From Podocnemis expansa (lineage: Eukaryota; Chordata; Testudines; Podocnemididae), in contig ML682005.1 in assembly GCA_007922195.1 (NCBI GenBank), positions 28,997,098 to 29,061,097 of the forward strand: 64,000 nt of DNA, written 5' to 3'. The first letter of the stretch is position 1; every line of letters starts with the position of its first letter. Shown one piece after another: positions 57,473 through 64,000 of this stretch. A program made the position numbers and the translations under genes. A model generated the notes under the pieces. That model saw only the letters and a list, made by a program, of their open reading frames with translations. It had not been told where the DNA came from and ran no database searches.

Positions 57473-58574
57473 AGATTCCAGCCTGGCATCTCAACCTTGA
57501 AATCACATTGAAGATTCCAGCTTAGTGTATATGTTCTTGAAACAATCTGTTGCTAACTGCAAACAAAAAATGGTACACAGGAAGGTATCATGTAAAAGGA
57601 CCTGATAAGTGAACTTAGGCCCAGCACATACATGTCTTAGTTGTGTAAATATACTTAATGGTTCATCCTCATTTGCACTGATCCAAAGGGGCCCATACAT
57701 TCTTATGGTACTGAGTTAGCTTTGACTTTGGAAAGTTAACCTCAGAGATAAATGCAGACTATAAGACAAGTGAAAGACCTTATCTAGAAAATCCTTTATG
57801 ATGAGCCATAGGACATCTTTTAGTAATGCTGCTTCATTGAACAGTTGGTCACCTAAAAGTTCTCACCTAAATCCATATATAGTGTATGTTATTTACATGG
57901 ATCACCAAAATTTGAAGCCATATGGTCAGTAAGAGGAGGTTTCTTAAAACATAAAATCACATACAGGATTAAGCTAATAAAAATTATTAATAGAATATGA
58001 ACACAGAAATGTCCATAATTGTTCTGACCAGTGGTGCATCCATTCCAGTATCTTGTCTTTGGGTGTAATACAAAACACACTGAAGTCGAGTTTTAGCATT
58101 GACTTCATTGGGCTTTGGATTCAATCCTTTAACAGTGGCCAGTACTTTTATACTTCAGAAGAATGTGATTTCTCTAATTTCTTTAAAGATAATTATACAA
58201 CATAACCAGGGGGAACATGTTTCCTAAACCAAGTCCATTAGTTACTGGCTTATATGATGTAAAATGAACATTTATATGAAGACTTGCTAGCAGATTTGGT
58301 TGTTTCTGAAAACCATTGCCAAGCTGGAACACTCCAGTGTTAAACTGTTGCCATGTTGATAATTGATCATTTAATCTTATTTCCTTCTTTCTGGCCCAGA
58401 TAATGAAAGAAAAACAGAGCCACAAGAAAATGAAATTTTATGGTGGAGGAAAAAATACAATTATTACTTCTGAACTTGAAAAAGATATTCAATGTGAATT
58501 TTGAAATCGGATTCAGATCAATATTTGTTTTATCTAAGCTGTTTCACCCATCCCTATTACTAATTCCTGCTAAC
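57473..58574. other. unassigned sequence
   Basis: No recognised feature beyond the short duplication at 57466-57522. Confidence 0.5.
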
Positions 58575-58578
58575 AATG

Positions 58579-59009
58579 GGTGCATCTAGATTTACAAGTT
58601 TCAAATTAAGGAGGTTTAATTCAAAATAACTTACTCCCTGACCACACTGGCATTTTATTATATCAAATGAACCCTTTCCTTAATTTGAAAAAAGGAAATT
58701 CAATATAATGAAATCTCCTTCAACTTCAAAGTAATGGCTACTTCAAAGTTATTATTTCTAATTAAGCCAGTGTTAGCTGGGGAGTAGGCTTAATTTGATA
58801 TAATTGCCCTATTGTCTTTCCTACCACTCCCTAGTTCTAATTAGAGAGTCTAGTATAGACTCTGTAGCTCGAATTAATAAAGCCTATTTTAATTTGAATT
58901 GGGAGTCTAGTGAAGACTCTCTAATTTGAATTAATAACTTCAATTTAAAGTTGAAGTAGTTAATTTTAGATAACTATTTTTAATTAATTTTGCAAGTGTA
59001 GTCATAGCC
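58579..59009. mobile_element. Harbinger-like MITE (TTAATTCGAATTAA type), old
   Basis: 431 bp, with AATG at 58575-58578 and 59010-59013. The right end complement is GGCTATGACTACAC; the left GGTGCATCTAGATTTAC is diverged. The interior has TTAATTTGAATTAA units and nested AGAGTCTAGTATAGACTCT hairpins. Confidence 0.75.
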
Positions 59010-59013
59010 AATG

Positions 59014-61372
59014 TGTCTTGGTCCACTGGTATGAAGGGGACTTACTTGACAAATTTCCCAGGAGAAAAGAGTACTGGTTTCTTCAGTGGTAGGAGGGGAT
59101 AGCCTCAGAGCACAATGCATACTGACAACTCCAGTCTGATGGAAAAATTGCCTGGAAGACAATTTCAGATAAATTAAGTTAAGTAGCTTTTTGGACTGCA
59201 CCCTGCATCAAAGCATTAACATACCTGGCTTACAATCACATTTGACCCTCTTCCCTACTCTGGACTAATGAACATTGATAGAAGAAAGGTACCTGTTCTA
59301 AATATTTCAGGTTATATTTTCCTTTGGTGCTTTTTTGCTCTTTCAGTTGTAAATTACAATATGGTTATTTAGCTTATGGATAGTAGGAATATAGATGTTA
59401 TCAAGAGAGTGCCATCAGATCCCACTAGATGTATTCTATAGTAGGTAGAAAACAAGTCATCCAAGATATAGAAAAGAACAATACAGAGCATCAAGAAGTA
59501 AATAGGACCAGATGCTCATCTGGTGAAAATCAGTGTAGCTCCACTGACTTTAATGGCACTATACTGTGATGTACTATATCTTAGAATCTATCTAAATAAT
59601 GTTTAGTGTTTTTAGAACACAGAAGATTTTGTTTTCTTGGGCGTCTCTTTGGTATACTCATGAAGCACCTCAGAGTGGTTAAGTCTGAAGTGAAGCCATT
59701 CATCTAAAAAAAAAAAAACAGCACACAGAAAAATATTAGAAAAAACAAATAAATCACAATAGCAGAATCATTCCTAAGGGAAAAGAAACTTCCATGACAC
59801 AGTGTTCCTTTGTATATATACTATATTAGAGATGTTAGTTACCTCAAGGCCTTCAATTGATTTGAGTTTTCTGTGGTTGGTTTAACTCAATATTTCAAGG
59901 TCTTGCTTCTTTGCTACGTTGCCCTTTGCTTCTTTGTTATGCCTTTATTTTGAAGTATTATGATGAGATGCACTATTTTGAACATCAGCAAAAACTACAG
60001 GGAATACATATTGGTCCTTGGTTCTTTACATCTCACTATATCCTAGATCAGACCAATATTTGATCAATTTGATCATAATCTTCAGATAAATTCAGTTGGA
60101 AACATTAACTATTGCAGCTACAGGTTAGCTATGAATTAACCTTGTTTTCTAATGTTACATTTAGGTTGTTAGAAATAAAACCACTGGGCTAGATACTTGT
60201 GACTCCCTGTTTGGTACGTGGAACAACTTGGGGGAAGGGATGGGAGAAGACTGTGCTGAGAAAGTGACTGAACCACTTTTGCAGATTCCTGATCTTTGAG
60301 TGCAAAGTGCTAGTCTGGCATCAAGAAGCAACTTAGAGTAGATTTTGGGTTGCTTTAAACTAAAGTGCACACTGACTATAGTGGCCGTTAAAGAGCTTTC
60401 TCAGAAGTCAATGATTGACATTATACAAGGATGCTTTTGGGGAGGACCCTATAATGCTGTAGAGCTAACTACAGAAGTTCTCCCTGAGTAAGGACTAAGT
60501 AAAGACTGAACTATATGGCTCAATTTTTTGTTGGGTGTGTGTGTTTATGCTGATCTGCTTTTAGCTAACAATTTGAATCTTACATTCAACCACCTTTTTG
60601 ATAAGTTGTGTGAAAAATAACCCCATGTAATTCAGTATAATGTATTCACTTTCTGCAAATACGTATAGAATCTAACACTTTTGGATAAGTCACTTGCTTA
60701 AACTGCCTCTAATGTTTTACAAAAACTGCTTCACTAAATCTGGACACAATACTCAGAGTCAATGACAAAAATTACTCAATCCAAACACATTTGTGATAAA
60801 CTTTACTGGATGAGATTTTATTATGTACTTTTAAAAGGCTGAAAACTATCAAAATGTCTTTGACTGCACTGCTTGCTCATGCTGTTTTTAGAATGTTTGG
60901 CCTCATTTATTGAGTCTTATCTCACAAACTGTTCTATTAACATTTAACATTACACTTAATAGTATTCTGCATTGAAAAGTCAATGCATTAGCATTTATTT
61001 CTCTTAATGTGGTTTCTGTTGTCTATTTTGAAGCATCCAAGCACAAAGTACAGATTAAAAAAACAAAAACAAAAACAAAACAGAAACGATCCCTGTTTCT
61101 AGAAGCTTACAAAGCAAATATGATAGATGTTAGCTACATCACATGATACACTATTAGAAGATGCTCACATCCTGTGTTGATGATAGAAGTATAGGACCCA
61201 GTACAGAACAGAAGACAGACTAGAGATGATGCTGAGAAGTGATTAACAAGATACTAAGGAGAAACTGAAGAATGAAGACTGAACAGATGATTAACCTGTG
61301 AATGATAAAATCAAGGTGTGTATTGATATTTGAAAAAATAAAAGATTGAAGCCTTGTAAACCTGTTACACAT
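59014..61372. other. unassigned AT-rich sequence
   Basis: A (AAAAAC)n-like run lies at about 61058-61081. No repeat family or exon recognised. Confidence 0.5.
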
Positions 61373-61375
61373 ACA

Positions 61376-61800
61376 AGCTATAGCTACGCTGCTAAATTAG
61401 TCTGGACCAAGCAAACTTAGCCCAGCCTAATTTGGCCCATGGCTACACTAGCCTTTAGCTAGTCTGAACTAAGAAATTTCTTAGTTCAGAATAGCCAAAG
61501 CTTAGCCCAGATTAGTAAAACCCCTTGCTTAGTCCAGACTAGCCAGCTTAGTTCAAACTTTAGTTCAAACTAAGCAGATGCAGACTCAAAATAATGGCTA
61601 GTTCAAACCAAAAAAGTTCAAACTAAACCACTAGTTTGAACTAGCTGTGCACTCTAGTTCAAACTAAAAAGTTAGTTTGAACTAGGACGTGTGGACAGTT
61701 TGAATTAAAAAGCCACAGTTAGTCTGAACTATCCCGAGGTTAGTTTGGACTAATCTCAGACTTGCAAGTTTGAACTAAATTTTTAGATGTAGTCATAACC
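61376..61800. mobile_element. Harbinger-like MITE (TTAGTTCGAACTAA type)
   Basis: 425 bp with ends AGCTATAGCTACGCT and the complement of GATGTAGTCATAACC. The arms start with TTAGTCTGGACCAA and TTAGTTTGGACTAA, decayed forms of TTAGTCCGGACTAA, and the centre has TTAGTTCAAACTAA units. Flanking triplets ACA and ATA do not match exactly. Confidence 0.8.
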
Positions 61801-62361
61801 ATAGAAAGCAGCATACAAACTAGTATGACATCAGTTGTGGGGAAAGTGGCCAAACAGAATACCAAATCAACCTCAGGGATAGGGCTCAGGAATGACCTGG
61901 TAAGAGCACCTCAACTTCATTGTACATTTTGTGAAAGGCATGTCGGTAACAGTGCTCCAACAGAGAAAACTTCAAAGGGAAAGTCCCCCAGAGTTAGAAC
62001 TCATATGCAAATTTGACACCATTACCTTGGGCTTGACCAGAGATATGAGTTGGCTTAATTATTACAAAAGATGGTTCTTCCCCCTTTTAACCTTACCACC
62101 TTCTTGCCTGTTATTCCACACTGTTTGAATCCAAACAACTTATTTGGTTTGCTGAAATAATTCTGAACTGACCATGTGACTTACTCTTCTCTGCATTTAT
62201 ATTCTCCTTTCATATGATATCTTCCATTTAATGCATTTGATAAAGTGGGGTTCTGGCCATGAAAGCTCATGCAATAAATAAATCTGTTAGTCTTAAAAGT
62301 ACCATAGAACTCCTTGTTTGTTTTGCTGAACTAGACTAACACAGCTACCTCGCTGAAACTT
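61801..62361 (+). mobile_element. Penelope-like element 3' end with decayed coding
   Basis: Two short frames keep the C-terminal Penelope sequence (ELELICKFDTITLGLTRDM near 61998-62050), then the tail from about 62120 (TTCTGAACTGACCATGTGAC, GATAAAGTGGGGTTCTGG, GACTAACACAGCTACC). The tail resembles the old subfamily at 22340 more than the copies at 48-55 kb. Confidence 0.75.
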
Positions 62362-63768
62362 GATAAGAGAAAATGTTAGATGAGAGCTCAAAATGCACTC
62401 TTATGTAGCCTTCAAAGCCAAGAGAAGAATCTTGAACTTTGTGCATTGGAGAAGGAGACATGAAGACATTCACAGGGGTGACATGATGAAATCAATAGGG
62501 ACAGAATATGAATTTAGCAGATGTGTTTTGAATGCAAGGGAGATGATGCAGAAGTCACAATAACCAAGACAGGAAATAATGAGGATTTGAATGAGTTTTC
62601 GCTGTGTGGAATAAAAGAAAAGGCCTCATCTCAGAAATATTATGAAGGACATGGTGTTACGTGTTAGCTCTGTGTTCTTGAGGAATCAGAGCATAGTATC
62701 CAGCCTGTGCCTCCCTCCCCCCACAGATCCCCCAACCTCTGCTTGAAGTGAAAACCAAAAACAGTAGGAAATGGAGACATCCGCATCTACCCATATCCAA
62801 AAGCCATCAGAATAGTAAATGGAGCTTCATTTGCATTGACTATGGAGAGCCAGGCTCCAAAGCAAGAACTGCACTGAACCCTGGGATTGAAGAAGCAGGA
62901 ACCACACTGAACTCTGGGATTGAAGAAGCAGGGAAACATTGCCTGATGGGCAATCTCACACCAACACAAACAAACTCAGCAATTATCAGACCATTCTAGT
63001 TACAGACATGATAACTGATACCCAAAATACTGAGTCTGCCTGACTGTATTGTGAGCTTCTCTGAACCATTACACCCAGCCAGGAATGTGTATTGGCCACT
63101 TAAACAAGTCCTTATAGAAAACCTTTACCCACATCCAACAGTAGTGCAGTGGTATGTGTGTGTCCTGTGCAAGTCCTGACTGGATCCTGTCTGAATCCCG
63201 TGGGAGTCTGGATTGGGTCCTGAGTCCTGATGCTTGGATCTAAAGCTGTATCATTTCCACTGGGATTTGGCTTTTCTTCCTTGCTGATTGCTGTGGGAGC
63301 TTGGTTTCCATCCAGCCTCTAACCCTGATCTGCACAACCTGGAAACCTTTCTGCTACACAGAGTAGTGAGACCTCCCTTCCCCAACTTCTCTCCCTCTCT
63401 CTCTCTCTGTTAATTATGACTCTCTCTCTCTAGGCCTGATACAGTAGAATCTAGGTAATATTGTAGCTGGATGTTCTTCTTCCCTTGTATGTTTATCAAT
63501 GCTGTAACTGGGTATTTTGGGGTATTCTTCTCTCTTTTGTAATTATTATTATTATTGCAAGTTTTAGATACCTAGCAATAAAATGCCTTTTGTTATTAAG
63601 CCAGTTTCCAGACTCTTTTAAGACATCATTCCCTCTCCTTTGTGGTCTTGGTTTCTTTATATCACTTTGCAGCAACGCTTCTATTACCTAGCCAAAGATC
63701 CCTGTAATGCCCACAACCCTGTAAGGTTTGCTCATTGATAGGGATAGTAGCCTGATTGAGTCCAGTGG
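62362..63768. other. unassigned sequence with small repeats
   Basis: A 30-33-bp tandem pair lies at 62872-62938 (ACTGAACCCTGGGATTGAAG, repeated with one change) and a CT-rich microsatellite at 63390-63432. No gene recognised. Confidence 0.5.
63390..63432. repeat. (CT)n microsatellite, two blocks
   Basis: TCTCTCTCTCTCTCT blocks separated by GTTAATTATGA. Confidence 0.85.
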
Positions 63769-63960
63769 CATATAAGGGTAGCAGCTGAGAAGTGCTGTGT
63801 GACCCAGCCTGCTCAAGATCCATAATCAAGCCTAGTTTGGTGCGGTACAGGGGCACATAAGGGTAGCAGCAGAGAAGTGCTGTGTCACCCAGCCTACTGA
63901 GTTCAGGGATACATAAGGGGTCAGCTGAGAGTGCTGATAGACCCAGTCCGCTCAGACGCA
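63769..63960. repeat. minisatellite, three units
   Basis: Units begin CATAAGGGTAGCAGC or CATAAGGGGTCAGC near 63769, 63856 and 63912. Each continues with GAGAAGTGCTGTGTGACCCAG or a variant. Spacing is irregular (87 and 56 bp). The minus-strand 99-codon frame over it is a by-product of the repeat. Confidence 0.7.
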
Positions 63961-64000
63961 CCTATATAGAAACACAAGTGACACAAGCAGCACACTAATA

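Noticed and set aside
61825..62128. Two 63-65-codon frames as a host gene
   Set aside because: The second keeps the Penelope C-terminal motif and is followed by the Penelope tail.

Overview
This 64-kb window looks like non-coding, repeat-rich vertebrate DNA (intergenic or intronic) from a sauropsid, most probably a turtle. The reasons are several CR1 LINEs of different ages, Penelope-like elements with a 3' tail I associate with turtle genomes, MIR-type SINE relics, hAT transposons, and a dense set of short Harbinger-like elements that begin GGCTATGTCTACAC. I found no exon of a recognisable host gene. Every open frame I could identify belongs to a mobile element. The species assignment is inference.

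Layout. 1-1.8 kb: a CR1 endonuclease/RT frame (minus strand) with no stop for 596 codons, running off the left edge. 2-6.4 kb: a Harbinger-like MITE, a (TG)n tract with a 10-N assembly gap, a minisatellite, a Penelope tail and an old CR1. 9.4-11.9 kb: three CR1 pieces back to back or nested. 13.1-13.9 kb: a 742-bp hAT element with perfect 8-bp target-site duplications (TSDs). 18.3-27.2 kb: MITEs, two of them inserted into older repeats. 27.5-32.1 kb: an ancient plus-strand CR1 abutted by a younger minus-strand CR1 that carries a 429-bp MITE. 34-42.7 kb: more MITEs, CR1 relics, a GC-rich tandem-repeat region and a pogo/Tigger-like candidate. 43.5-49.5 kb: a 5,979-bp segment bounded by hAT inverted termini and a perfect 8-bp duplication, holding a second hAT element, a MIR, an LTR-like piece, Penelope pieces, an 847-bp MITE and a duplicated 170-bp segment. 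49.6 kb: a near-perfect 39-bp hairpin. 51.6-54.1 kb: one Penelope element inserted inside another of opposite strand. 55-64 kb: a Penelope foldback, a tRNA-headed SINE with a CR1 tail, two MITEs, another Penelope copy and minisatellites.

There is no operon or pathway here. The elements interact by nesting and by exchange of machinery. CR1 probably mobilised a SINE carrying its tail. Harbinger-like MITEs landed in CR1 and Penelope copies. The large hAT segment holds host-like sequence, and a MITE inside it holds a piece of what looks like that hAT's own coding exon. The MITEs share termini but carry different iterated 10-14-bp palindromes centred on CpG, and the decay of that CpG gives a relative age for each copy.
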